Positions 1-6,135 of a stretch of 14,911 bases of DNA are shown in pieces (positions within the stretch are counted from its first letter, which is position 1; every line of letters starts with the position of its first letter). The DNA is taken from NCBI GenBank assembly GCA_004376105.1, contig SOKA01000019.1:1-14911 (forward strand), given 5' to 3'. The notes below the pieces were generated by a model. That model had not been told where the DNA came from and did not search any database. It was given only the letters and a program-made list of their open reading frames with translations. A program made the position numbers and the translations under genes. Source of the DNA: Dehalococcoidia bacterium (lineage in GTDB: Bacteria; Chloroflexota; Dehalococcoidia; Dehalococcoidales; E44-bin46).

Positions 1-138
1 TTCATTGAGGAGTCTGACATCATCAGGCCAGCCTTGTCTTTGAGCATACCACAAAAAGCGCCTGAGGTTCCCCTCGTAATAAGCTACTGTCCTCGGGCTT
101 TTCCCCTCTGTTCGCTGTGTGAGGATGAATCCGTTCAC
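1..138 (-). CDS. Tyrosine recombinase/integrase, N-terminal fragment (cut by window edge)
   Basis: Only the first 46 codons from a GTG at 138 are inside the window; the rest lies beyond base 1. The translation contains GKSPRTVAYYEGNLRRFLWY, the pattern of the SAM-like core-binding domain at the N-terminus of XerC/XerD and phage-type integrases (a K/LSPxT turn, then an aromatic-rich helix). The catalytic domain is not visible. The frame is closed by a TAG at 160-162. In another frame, a GTG at 190 opens a peptide reading VTSIKPGALAELSQ that would join smoothly to the integrase if one base near 140-145 were removed. The true start may therefore be at 190 with a frameshift, making this a broken gene. 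It lies about 160 bp downstream of tRNA-Pro on the same strand, as expected for an integrase of a tRNA-integrated element. The family call is fairly firm; intactness is unknown. Confidence 0.7.
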   Translation of the reverse strand, partial: MNGFILTQRTEGKSPRTVAYYEGNLRRFLWYAQRQGWPDDVRLLNE

Positions 139-221
139 TAACGACCTGAGAGAGCTCTGCTAGTGCCCCTGGTTTGATGCTTGTAACCACCCGTCATTTG
201 CGGCCCCGTCTTTTCTCTACC

Positions 222-284
222 CAGGTGGTTTGAGTCATATTCGCCCACCTTCGGCTTTTTGCTGACTCAGGTGGTCTAACCACC
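222..284. repeat. Short direct and inverted repeats between tRNA-Pro and integrase
   Basis: CAGGTGGT occurs twice in direct orientation (222-229 and 268-275). TGAGTCA at 231-237 is the reverse complement of TGACTCA at 263-269. A perfect 6-bp hairpin, GGTGGT-CTA-ACCACC, lies at 270-284. The CAGGTGGT word also matches the anticodon/variable region of the neighbouring tRNA on its coding strand. Repeats of this kind beside an integrase could be arm-type recombinase sites or part of an attachment region, but they are short and no U-run marks a terminator. The repeats are seen directly; the role is inference. Confidence 0.4.
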
Positions 285-298
285 ATATCTCCTATCTG

Positions 299-375
299 TG
301 GTCGGGGTGAGAGGATTTGAACCTCCGACCACCTGAACCCCATTCAGGTGCGCTACCTGGCTGCGCTACACCCCG
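299..375 (-). tRNA. tRNA-Pro (anticodon GGG), CCA encoded
   Basis: Read on the minus strand from 375, the sequence folds as a full cloverleaf. The acceptor stem is CGGGGTG/CACCCCG. The D stem is GCGC/GCGC. The anticodon stem CCTGA/TCAGG encloses the loop ATGGGGT, giving anticodon GGG for proline codons CCC and CCU. The T arm is GGAGG-TTCAAAT-CCTCT with one G-U pair. The discriminator is A and the 3' CCA is encoded at 301-299. The gene has a possible promoter just upstream, and an integrase fragment follows downstream on the same strand, so its 3' half is a candidate integration target. Confidence 0.95.
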
Positions 376-399
376 ACCTGCTTTTAATTCTTTTCCAAT

Positions 400-428
400 A
401 TACTAGCATAATTCATTTTTAAGAACAA
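400..428 (-). promoter_or_regulatory. Possible sigma-70-type promoter for tRNA-Pro
   Basis: On the minus strand, TTGTTC (428-423) is followed after 17 bp by TAGTAT (405-400). A TG two bases before the -10 gives an extended -10 (TGCTAGTAT). The -10 lies 24 bp upstream of the mature tRNA 5' end, a sensible leader length. Both hexamers are imperfect and the region is A/T-rich, so chance is possible. Confidence 0.45.
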
Positions 429-619
429 ATAGAGCCCAACCCCTACCAGGTCACCGGCTTGTCCCGGCTAGGGCACGGGAATATTTCTCTAGCTTGAGGC
501 TAGCAGTAACTAGTTCAGCTATAGACAACATCACTCAAATCTGCTAACATTAATGCCTTAGTAACTGGGTCGCCTAAAAGATTGGCCGTGGCTAATATAG
601 GGAAGGAGCAATCAGCATC

Positions 620-1108
620 ATGGCGATTCGGGCACTGTGCCACCTTTTTAATGACCCCGTGTTGAGGCAAAAAGCCAAAAGAGTGCCAAACATCGATAGC
701 TCAATTCAGCAGCTAATTGACGATATGGTGGAGACAATGCGGCAAGCAAACGGTGTGGGATTAGCCGCTCCTCAGGTTGGGGTCCCTCTCCGAGTTGTGG
801 TACTCCAGATGCCGGGTGAGGAGCCTATTGCTATCATCAATCCTGAAATAGTGAAACGTGCTGGGGAACGGGAGGTGACGGAGGGCTGCCTTAGCCTCCC
901 TGGCTATGCCGGTGAGATAAAACGATCAGCTTCAGTCACCGTCAAAGGCCGGGATCGGCAAGGGAAGACAATTAGGATTAAAGCTACCGGTCTTATGGCC
1001 CAGACTCTAGAACATGAGCTTGACCACCTCAACGGTATCTTATATATCGACCACATAGAAAGGCGGGATAAGTTACACAAGATTGAGGCCGAAACTGGGG
1101 AGATGTGA
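620..1108 (+). CDS. def: Peptide deformylase
   Basis: This is a metalloenzyme that removes the formyl group from the N-terminal methionine of nascent proteins in the cytoplasm. All three family motifs are present in order: GVGLAAPQVG (residues 45-54), EGCLSLP (88-94, with metal ligand Cys90) and HELDH (132-136, two His ligands and the catalytic Glu133). The length of 162 residues is normal and nothing is missing. The ATG at 620 is preceded by GGAAGGAG at 601-608, a strong ribosome site at a rather long spacing of 11 bases. The gene leads a pair with the HAD phosphatase gene, whose GTG start comes four bases after the def stop, so the two are probably co-transcribed. No clear promoter was found upstream. 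Confidence 0.96.
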   Translation: MAIRALCHLFNDPVLRQKAKRVPNIDSSIQQLIDDMVETMRQANGVGLAAPQVGVPLRVVVLQMPGEEPIAIINPEIVKRAGEREVTEGCLSLPGYAGEIKRSASVTVKGRDRQGKTIRIKATGLMAQTLEHELDHLNGILYIDHIERRDKLHKIEAETGEM

Positions 1109-1112
1109 AGCA

Positions 1113-1748
1113 GTGAAAACCCTGATTCAATGTGATTTCGATGGTACCATCACCCAAGAGGATGTGAGTTTCCTGATATTGGATGCCTTTGCCAGCAGGG
1201 ACTGGAGGCAACTGTTAACAGAGTATAGAGAGGGCAAAATATCTGTCGGCTATTTTAATACCAAAGCCTTTGCCATGGTTAAAGCTGATAAGCAAACCTT
1301 ACTCAAATTTGTGAAAAGTAGGGCAAAGATACGAGCTGGATTTCACGAATTGCTAGCCTATTGTCATAGGAGGGGCTTCCAGTTTGTCATCGTAAGCAAT
1401 GGTCTGGATTTCTACATAAAAACAATTTTAAGAGATATTGGCATAGATAATATCGAGGTATTCTCTGCTCAAACTCAGTTTGGTCCTAACGGTGTTAATG
1501 TCCAGTATATAGGACCCGAGGGTAACCAATTAGAGGATAGTTTTAAAGAGGCATATGTTAGGTTATTTCGAGAAAGGGGTTATCGCCTAATATATGCGGG
1601 GAATGGTGTCTCCGATATCTCCCCGGCAAGACAGGCTCATCACATCTTCGCAACAGGTGAGCTACTAACCTACTGTAAGGACATGAATCTTAATTGTATG
1701 CCCTTTATTGACCTTAATGATATAATTAGGGGCTTGGAGTTTTTGTAA
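1113..1748 (+). CDS. MtnX-like HAD-superfamily phosphatase
   Basis: A 211-residue HAD-fold phosphatase, soluble and cytoplasmic. Motif I is CDFDGTIT near the N-terminus (nucleophile Asp8, Asp10). Motif II is the Ser in VSNGLDFYI. The Lys of KEAYVRLF and the acidic GNGVSDISPA make motifs III and IV. The arrangement matches the MtnX/phosphoserine-phosphatase-like branch, which includes 2-hydroxy-3-keto-5-methylthiopentenyl-1-phosphate phosphatase of methionine salvage. No other salvage gene is nearby, so the substrate is not established. I chose GTG at 1113, with GGGGAG about ten bases upstream. The ATG at 1083 would put 30 bases inside def and add residues with no family counterpart. The 3' end overlaps the convergent yggS-type gene by 23 bp. 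Confidence 0.8.
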   Translation: MKTLIQCDFDGTITQEDVSFLILDAFASRDWRQLLTEYREGKISVGYFNTKAFAMVKADKQTLLKFVKSRAKIRAGFHELLAYCHRRGFQFVIVSNGLDFYIKTILRDIGIDNIEVFSAQTQFGPNGVNVQYIGPEGNQLEDSFKEAYVRLFRERGYRLIYAGNGVSDISPARQAHHIFATGELLTYCKDMNLNCMPFIDLNDIIRGLEFL

Positions 1749-2409
1749 TAGCTCCATAAACCCTCTCTCCAAATATTTTACTTCCTATTCTTACTATATT
1801 GGCTCCTTCCTCTATAGCAATTTTATAAGAATTTGTCATCCCCATTGAAAGATATCGCATCTCAACATTAGGCAAATTAAGCTTTTTAATTCTTTCAAAT
1901 ATTTTTTTCGCTTCCACAAAATAAGGCCTTGAATCTTCGGGGTTCCCAAAACGAGGTCCCATAGTCATAAGACCCATTATTCTTATATTTTGACAAGTTG
2001 AAATTTCTTTCACTAACTGTTCAGCCTTTTCAGGGAAGACACCTGATTTTTGTTTTTCCCGACCACTGTTTATCTCGATTAATACCGGCATAATTTTACC
2101 GATCTGAGCACATCTTTTATCAATCTCCCTGGCTATCTCCAAAGAATCAACAGTTTCTATCATGTCAAATATCCTTACCGCCTTTTTTACCTTATTTGTT
2201 TGAAGGTATCCTATAAAGTGCCATTTTGCTTTATTTCCTATTACTTCATAGGCTCTTACGGCTTCTTGGACATAGTTTTCGCCTACAATTTTTACTCCTG
2301 CCTCAACTACCCCCAGGATTTCTTCAGGTTGTCTTGTTTTGGCAGCGGCCACCAATTCAACCCCATTCGGCAGTTCACTCAATATTTGGCTAACATTTTG
2401 TTTAGTCAT
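1726..2409 (-). CDS. YggS/PLPBP-family pyridoxal-phosphate-binding protein
   Basis: This 227-residue protein belongs to the YggS/PROSC family, single-domain TIM-barrel proteins that bind PLP and help keep vitamin B6 and amino-acid pools balanced. They have no known catalytic activity. The PLP lysine is Lys24 in AAAKTR. Further family blocks are HFIGYLQTNKVKKAV, GLMTMGPRFGNPE, and the C-terminal phosphate-binding SMGMTNSYKIAIEEGA followed by VRIGSKIFGER. The N-terminus is shorter than in E. coli YggS, which lacks nothing essential and resembles other anaerobe versions. The ATG at 2409 has only a distant GGAG upstream. The gene is visibly more A/T-rich than def or carB. It converges on the phosphatase gene and overlaps its last 23 bases. 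Confidence 0.9.
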   Translation of the reverse strand: MTKQNVSQILSELPNGVELVAAAKTRQPEEILGVVEAGVKIVGENYVQEAVRAYEVIGNKAKWHFIGYLQTNKVKKAVRIFDMIETVDSLEIAREIDKRCAQIGKIMPVLIEINSGREKQKSGVFPEKAEQLVKEISTCQNIRIMGLMTMGPRFGNPEDSRPYFVEAKKIFERIKKLNLPNVEMRYLSMGMTNSYKIAIEEGANIVRIGSKIFGERVYGAITKTPSP

Positions 2410-2441
2410 TATGGGCTATATGTCTCCATTCATATGCTTAT

Positions 2442-2543
2442 TTATAGCTCAAGAACAAGTCCGGCGCCACAGTCTAAACATCGGTCTTGGAATAGACGCT
2501 TCATCGCTGACTTATATTGGCTGCAATGACAGGGGTAAATCAA
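2442..2543 (-). CDS. Possible Cys-rich micro-ORF (33 aa), doubtful
   Basis: A short open frame from a TTG at 2543 to TAA at 2442 encodes a peptide with a CHC motif near its start and RCLDCGAGLVLEL at its end. This resembles a metal-binding Cys knuckle or the tail of a zinc-ribbon protein. AAGG lies nine bases before the TTG. It would sit 32 bp upstream of the yggS-type gene on the same strand. I do not recognise a family. The frame has no ATG before residue 14, so it may be a remnant of a larger gene or a chance ORF. Confidence 0.2.
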   Translation of the reverse strand: MIYPCHCSQYKSAMKRLFQDRCLDCGAGLVLEL

Positions 2544-2619
2544 AGAGGAATACCTTGCTTTAATATCGTCGTGGCTTTCATTTCTTCTTTATCCTTTAAA
2601 GGAGATATTTTAGCACTTC

Positions 2620-2819
2620 CTTGACACAATTAAAAGAATATGCCTTTATAATTTTGAAAGGTATTGCTACAACCAGGGAATAGAGATAGCCTCCAAGATT
2701 CCCTTTGATAATGTAGTAACCGAAGCACTAATTCAGGGATTGCCCGTGTAGAATACTCCCAGAATAAGATTAGCCACGAGATAGAAAGACTATGGCAGGC
2801 TATTTCCAGAGCGATGTGA
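2620..2819 (+). pseudogene. Relic of MinD-superfamily P-loop ATPase, C-terminal part, frameshifted
   Basis: From about 2656 one frame reads ERYCYNQGIEIASKIPFDNV then VTEALIQGLPV and hits TAG at 2749. Reading on from 2748 in another frame gives VEYSQNKISHEIERLWQAIS followed by RAM and TGA at 2817-2819. Joined by restoring one lost base (GT to GTN before GTA), the two parts match the C-terminus of MinD-superfamily ATPases of the ferredoxin-containing type. In those proteins a GIE..GKIPFD..V.EA...G.PVVEY stretch precedes an EI.R.W terminal helix. The Walker motifs and any ferredoxin domain are absent upstream, so only the tail of the gene survives. It lies just before mrp, itself a related ATPase, which fits a former tandem of such genes. 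The match is from family memory, not a search. Confidence 0.65.
2621..2652 (+). promoter_or_regulatory. Possible promoter with over-long spacer upstream of mrp
   Basis: A perfect TTGACA (2621-2626) and a perfect TATAAT (2647-2652) are separated by 20 bp, where 16-18 is usual. They fall on the start of the MinD-family relic, in A/T-rich DNA. It could drive mrp about 200 bp downstream, but the spacing argues against high activity. Confidence 0.25.
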
Positions 2820-2861
2820 GTCTCTTACTCTACAGGGTAAGAACAGTAAGAGGAAAACCCA

Positions 2862-3863
2862 ATGGTAACTGAAGGACAGGTAAGAGAGAGTCTAAAAGAG
2901 GTGCTGGTTCCCGGCATTATGCGTAGCCTGGTGATGCTGAACATGGTTCGTCAGGTCACCGTCTCCAATCAGAGAATCAATGTCACTCTAGCTTCGACGG
3001 CTCTGAGTGAGGCTACCCAGGACTGGATTGGAACCAAGACAAAAACGGTTGTAGAAAAGCTGCCTGATGTAGATAAAGTAGATGTAGAATTTATTGAGAT
3101 TAAGCCTATTGAGCTAAATCAGATTCAATATGTCATTGCTGTGATGAGTGGTAAGGGGGGAGTGGGTAAATCGTTGGTGGCTAGCCTTACTGCAGTTGCC
3201 CTCAAACGTCAGGGTAACGAAGTAGGTATTCTGGATGCTGATATCACTGGCTCCAGTATTCCCAAAATGTTTGGCATCACTGCTCGACCTGGTGGTAGTA
3301 ATACTGGAATTCTGCCCGTGCTCTCAAGGTCGGGGATGGAAGTCATGTCCTTCAGCCTTCTTCTGCCTCATGAGGATGATGCCGTTATCTGGCGCGGTCC
3401 TCTCATCTCCAAGGCTATTACCCAGTTCTGGGAGGATGTAGTCTGGGGCAAGCTTGATTACCTGGTTGTAGACCTGCCGCCGGGCACTGCCGATGCTTCC
3501 CTTACTGTAATGCAAACACTCCCTGTATCCGGGGTAATCATTGTTTTCACCCCTCAGGATTTAACAACTATGATAGTTAAAAAAGCAGTAAATATGGCTA
3601 AGAAGATGGGTAAACCCATTCTGGGTGTAGTTGAGAATATGAGCTATTTATATGTACCTGAAATAGACAAGCGAATTGAACTCTTTGGCAAGGGCAAGGG
3701 GGAAGAGATGGCGCAAGCAGCTAAAGCCCCGCTCCTGGGGCAATTGCCCATAGACCCAGAGCTAGCTAAGTTATGTGATGAAGGAAATATAGAACGCTAC
3801 AACTCTGATGCTTTCACCAATCTTAGTCAGGCTCTTGCCCAAGCATTGCTAAAGCTAAATTAG
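2862..3863 (+). CDS. mrp: Mrp/NBP35-family P-loop ATPase, Fe-S cluster carrier
   Basis: This 333-residue cytoplasmic protein belongs to the Mrp/ApbC/NBP35 family, which carries Fe-S clusters to target proteins with ATP. Residues 1-80 form an N-terminal MIP18/DUF59-like domain. Residues about 88-330 form the ParA-like ATPase, with deviant Walker A SGKGGVGKS (96-104), LDADITGSSIPKMFG, and Walker B-type DLPPGTAD (204-211). The family block ENMSY (258-262) is present, but the following stretch reads VPEIDK (265-270) where many members have CPxCGK, so the CXXC that holds a bridging cluster is missing. No other Cys pair replaces it. The ATG at 2862 follows AGAGGA at suitable spacing. It lies 58 bp before mobB, perhaps in one transcript; both serve metal-cofactor assembly. 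Confidence 0.9.
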   Translation: MVTEGQVRESLKEVLVPGIMRSLVMLNMVRQVTVSNQRINVTLASTALSEATQDWIGTKTKTVVEKLPDVDKVDVEFIEIKPIELNQIQYVIAVMSGKGGVGKSLVASLTAVALKRQGNEVGILDADITGSSIPKMFGITARPGGSNTGILPVLSRSGMEVMSFSLLLPHEDDAVIWRGPLISKAITQFWEDVVWGKLDYLVVDLPPGTADASLTVMQTLPVSGVIIVFTPQDLTTMIVKKAVNMAKKMGKPILGVVENMSYLYVPEIDKRIELFGKGKGEEMAQAAKAPLLGQLPIDPELAKLCDEGNIERYNSDAFTNLSQALAQALLKLN

Positions 3864-3921
3864 AGCAGCCCAAGTAATATGCTAGGGCAAGGAGCAGACC
3901 TAGAAAGGAGGGGAATAGAAA

Positions 3922-4572
3922 ATGCCTCCCATAATTTCAATCGTAGGTAAATCAAAATCGGGAAAGACGACCTTTATAGAAAAACTAGTCAGGGAATTAA
4001 AATCGAGGGGTTATCGAGTAGCCACCATCAAGCACGCTCCTCAAGGTATGACCTTTGATGAGTCGGACAAGGACAGTTGGCGTCACATTCAAGCCGGAAG
4101 CGAAGCTACGGCAATCACTTCACCGAACAAGATTGTGTTAATCAAGCCTGTGGCTCAGGACCTTACCCTTGAGGAGATAGTTCGTTTCCTCGGTGAGGAC
4201 TACGACATTATCCTGGCTGAAGGTTTTAAGCAGAGCAGCGCACCTAAGATAGAGGTCCACCGTAGGGAAGTCGGTCCACCCCTTAGTACTGTCAGGAAGC
4301 TTATCGCCATAGTCACCGATGAGCCCCTTGAAACCAAGACAAGGCAGTTCTCCCTGCAAGACATTAAAGGTTTAGCTGACCTCCTGGAGGAAGGCTTCAT
4401 AAAGCCCCAAAGAGAACGAATCTCTCTTTATATAAATAATGTCTCCATCGTTTTGACCGCCTGGCCCAAAGAGGTTATCACCAATGTCATCCTGGCTATG
4501 GCTTCCTGTCTGAAGGGGGTAGGAGAAGTCAGGAGCCTTGAGGTTTTCCTAAGGAGAGGTTCAAGAAAATAA
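3922..4572 (+). CDS. mobB: Molybdopterin-guanine dinucleotide biosynthesis protein MobB
   Basis: MobB is a GTP-binding accessory protein that assists attachment of GMP to molybdopterin, making the guanine dinucleotide cofactor of DMSO-reductase-type enzymes. The P-loop is GKSKSGKTT (9-17), followed by the family blocks VATIKHAPQGMTFDESDKDS (about 33-52, with DxDS), WRHIQAGSEA and DIILAEGFKQS (95-105). At 216 residues it is longer than E. coli MobB (about 175). The extra part (about 166-216: a beta-rich ISLYINNV segment, then a helix with LAMASCLKGV) looks like a small appended domain that I associate with some anaerobe homologues; its role is unknown. The ATG is preceded by a strong AAAGGAGGGG. 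No mobA or moa gene is in view. It marks an organism that uses molybdenum or tungsten enzymes. Confidence 0.88.
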   Translation: MPPIISIVGKSKSGKTTFIEKLVRELKSRGYRVATIKHAPQGMTFDESDKDSWRHIQAGSEATAITSPNKIVLIKPVAQDLTLEEIVRFLGEDYDIILAEGFKQSSAPKIEVHRREVGPPLSTVRKLIAIVTDEPLETKTRQFSLQDIKGLADLLEEGFIKPQRERISLYINNVSIVLTAWPKEVITNVILAMASCLKGVGEVRSLEVFLRRGSRK

Positions 4573-4662
4573 GCAAGGCTATAGCTAGAATATACTCTCA
4601 CGATGAATATCTTAGAAAATACTACTATTGAGACCGAGTCCTTCCGGGAAATCTTGCTCTTG

Positions 4663-4680
4663 TTGCCGATATCACGGCAA
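4663..4680. terminator. Small hairpin after mobB, weak terminator candidate
   Basis: TTGCCG (4663-4668) and CGGCAA (4675-4680) form a perfect 6-bp stem with loop ATATCA, about 90 bp past the mobB stop. No U-run follows, so it is at best a weak or factor-assisted terminator. Confidence 0.25.
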
Positions 4681-4752
4681 TAAAGCCCATATCATAAGAT
4701 GAACCTTAATTTTAATTAGCCTCACCCCTGATAAATAATTTCCTAGCTATAT

Positions 4753-4781
4753 TTGAAAAGGTTGCGCTTTTGCGTTATAAA
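4753..4781 (+). promoter_or_regulatory. Sigma-70-type promoter for the ppiC-hom-thrC-folE operon
   Basis: TTGAAA (4753-4758), a 17-bp spacer, and TATAAA (4776-4781) form a near-consensus housekeeping promoter in a 284-bp intergenic region. It points at the foldase gene, whose start is about 70 bases past the expected transcription start. It is the clearest promoter in the window. Confidence 0.7.
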
Positions 4782-4842
4782 TAGGGGGTATTAAGTCTCC
4801 AGAAAAGTCTTTTGTGGACCCACTTTTAGTCAGTTTTACGCC

Positions 4843-4849
4843 AAAGAGG
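4843..4849 (+). promoter_or_regulatory. Ribosome-binding site supporting a TTG start
   Basis: AAAGAGG ends seven bases before the TTG at 4857. No ATG or GTG start with a similar site exists upstream in the frame, so it decides the start of the foldase gene. Confidence 0.6.
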
Positions 4850-4856
4850 CTCAGGT

Positions 4857-6122
4857 TTGGTTAAAAAGAAGGTAGAGAAACCAAAGCGTGAAGTTACCAA
4901 GCGCCAGCTTTCCCAATGGCAACAGCAGAAAAGGAGACGACGCCTTATTCTTATCTTGGGGATTAGCGTTATCGCTGCTGTTTCAGGGATTATGGGGGGT
5001 GGGTGGTATATTAATCAGTATCAACCGCTACATCAAACTGTAATTAGAGTAAATGACGCCGAGTTTGATATGAGCTATTACATAAAAATGCTTGAACTCA
5101 GAGGGAAAGGTCAACCTGCCTATTTGCAATATTTGGCTGATGAGGTGGTGGCAGTTATTGAGCAAAATGAGCTAATAAGGCAGGGGGCTTTGGAATTGGG
5201 CTTCAGTGTTAGCGACAAGGAAGTTGACGAGGAGCTTAAGAGCTATGACCCTCCTTTAAGCAAGGACTATAGAGATATAGTCAGGACTGAAATACTGATG
5301 AGCAAACTTCTTGATGAGTATTTTGACCAGCAAGTGCCCATGTTTGCTGAGCAGAGGCATATAATGATAATGTTCCTGGAGAGTGAGAACCAAGCAACTG
5401 AGGTTAGAGCCAGGCTAGAAAGTGGTGAAGATTTTAGTGAGCTGGCTGGCGAGCTTTCTCTAGATAATCTTTCCAAGAATGAAAATGGCGACCTGGGCTG
5501 GCACCCTAGTGGGGTCTTATCGAAAATACTGGGGCTTTCTATACCTGAGGATTATGCCTTCGCTTCTGAGGTAGGAATATTAAGTCAGCCAATATATGAT
5601 GAAGCTAGAACCAAGAGCGTTGGCTACTGGGTGATTAAGGCGTTAGAAAGGGATGAGGAGGCGGAACAGACTCGCCTTCAAGCAATATTGTTAGGTAGTG
5701 AACAAGAGGCGCAAGATGTAATAGCCCAGCTAGAAAACGGTGAGGATTTTGCTACTCTGGCTAAGGAGCTTTCCCAACACAATGCATCTAAGGAAAACGG
5801 GGGTGACTTAGGCTGGCTGACGCCAGATACAATGAGTTCAGCCTTTGATGAGTTTGCTTTTAACTCTGAGCTGGGAACGCTGAGTGAGCCGATAAGGGAT
5901 GATGAGGCTGTAACTAAAGGGGGATACTGGCTGGTCAAGGTTTTAAATAAGGCTGATAATAGACAGATTGAGGATAGTGATAGGGATTGGCTGAAGGCTA
6001 AGGCTCTAGATGAGTGGGTCTCTTCGCTGTGGGATAACCCTGAGAATGAAGTTGAGAGTTATCTGGATAATGAGAAAAAGGCGTGGGCAATAGAGAAAGC
6101 TATGCAGGCTATAACTAGATAG
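4857..6122 (+). CDS. Membrane-anchored PpiC-type peptidyl-prolyl isomerase with two parvulin domains
   Basis: This 421-residue protein starts at TTG. A Lys/Arg-rich tail (1-29) is followed by one hydrophobic segment (about 30-48), typical of a signal anchor that leaves the rest outside the membrane. A SurA/PrsA-like N-terminal helical region (about 60-160) comes next, then two parvulin repeats: 166-265 with RHIMI (His168) and NGDLGW, and 272-366 with NGGDLGW. The second repeat begins RLQAIL, lacking the usual active-site His, so the first is the likelier catalyst, although its C-terminal half departs from consensus. The role is extracytoplasmic protein folding, as in PrsA. It has its own promoter and leads an operon with hom 13 bp downstream, with no obvious functional link to threonine synthesis. 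No lipobox Cys is present. Confidence 0.85.
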   Translation: MVKKKVEKPKREVTKRQLSQWQQQKRRRRLILILGISVIAAVSGIMGGGWYINQYQPLHQTVIRVNDAEFDMSYYIKMLELRGKGQPAYLQYLADEVVAVIEQNELIRQGALELGFSVSDKEVDEELKSYDPPLSKDYRDIVRTEILMSKLLDEYFDQQVPMFAEQRHIMIMFLESENQATEVRARLESGEDFSELAGELSLDNLSKNENGDLGWHPSGVLSKILGLSIPEDYAFASEVGILSQPIYDEARTKSVGYWVIKALERDEEAEQTRLQAILLGSEQEAQDVIAQLENGEDFATLAKELSQHNASKENGGDLGWLTPDTMSSAFDEFAFNSELGTLSEPIRDDEAVTKGGYWLVKVLNKADNRQIEDSDRDWLKAKALDEWVSSLWDNPENEVESYLDNEKKAWAIEKAMQAITR

Positions 6123-6135
6123 AGGAACTAAGGCA

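Larger units (their letters stand above)
2410..2861. other. Gene-free stretch between yggS-type gene and mrp
   Basis: This 452-bp interval has no intact recognisable gene. From left to right it contains the yggS leader, a doubtful Cys-rich micro-ORF (2442-2543, minus), a perfect 12-bp palindrome TCCTTTAAAGGA at 2592-2603 of unknown role, a possible plus-strand promoter (2621-2652), a decayed MinD-family ATPase C-terminus (about 2620-2819), and the mrp leader with an AGAGGA ribosome site. Confidence 0.6.

Noticed and set aside
245..260. Possible terminator GCC...GGC followed by TTTTT upstream of the tRNA, plus strand
   Set aside because: The stem is only three base pairs and there is no plus-strand gene to end there.
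494..525. TTGAGG with a later TATAGA as a def promoter
   Set aside because: The spacer is about 20 bp and both hexamers are weak; not enough to call.
520..620. Minus-strand open stretch reading ANLLGDPVTKALMLADLSD upstream of def
   Set aside because: It is short, has no start codon with a ribosome site, and runs into the antisense of def; chance is the simpler reading.
1029..1211. Minus-strand 60-codon ORF across the def/phosphatase junction
   Set aside because: It lies antisense to two well-supported genes and has no recognisable motif.
2200..2563. Two plus-strand ORFs (109 and 74 codons) over the yggS-type gene and its leader
   Set aside because: They run antisense to a clear PLP-protein gene, have no family motifs and no ribosome site, and end in the gene-free stretch.
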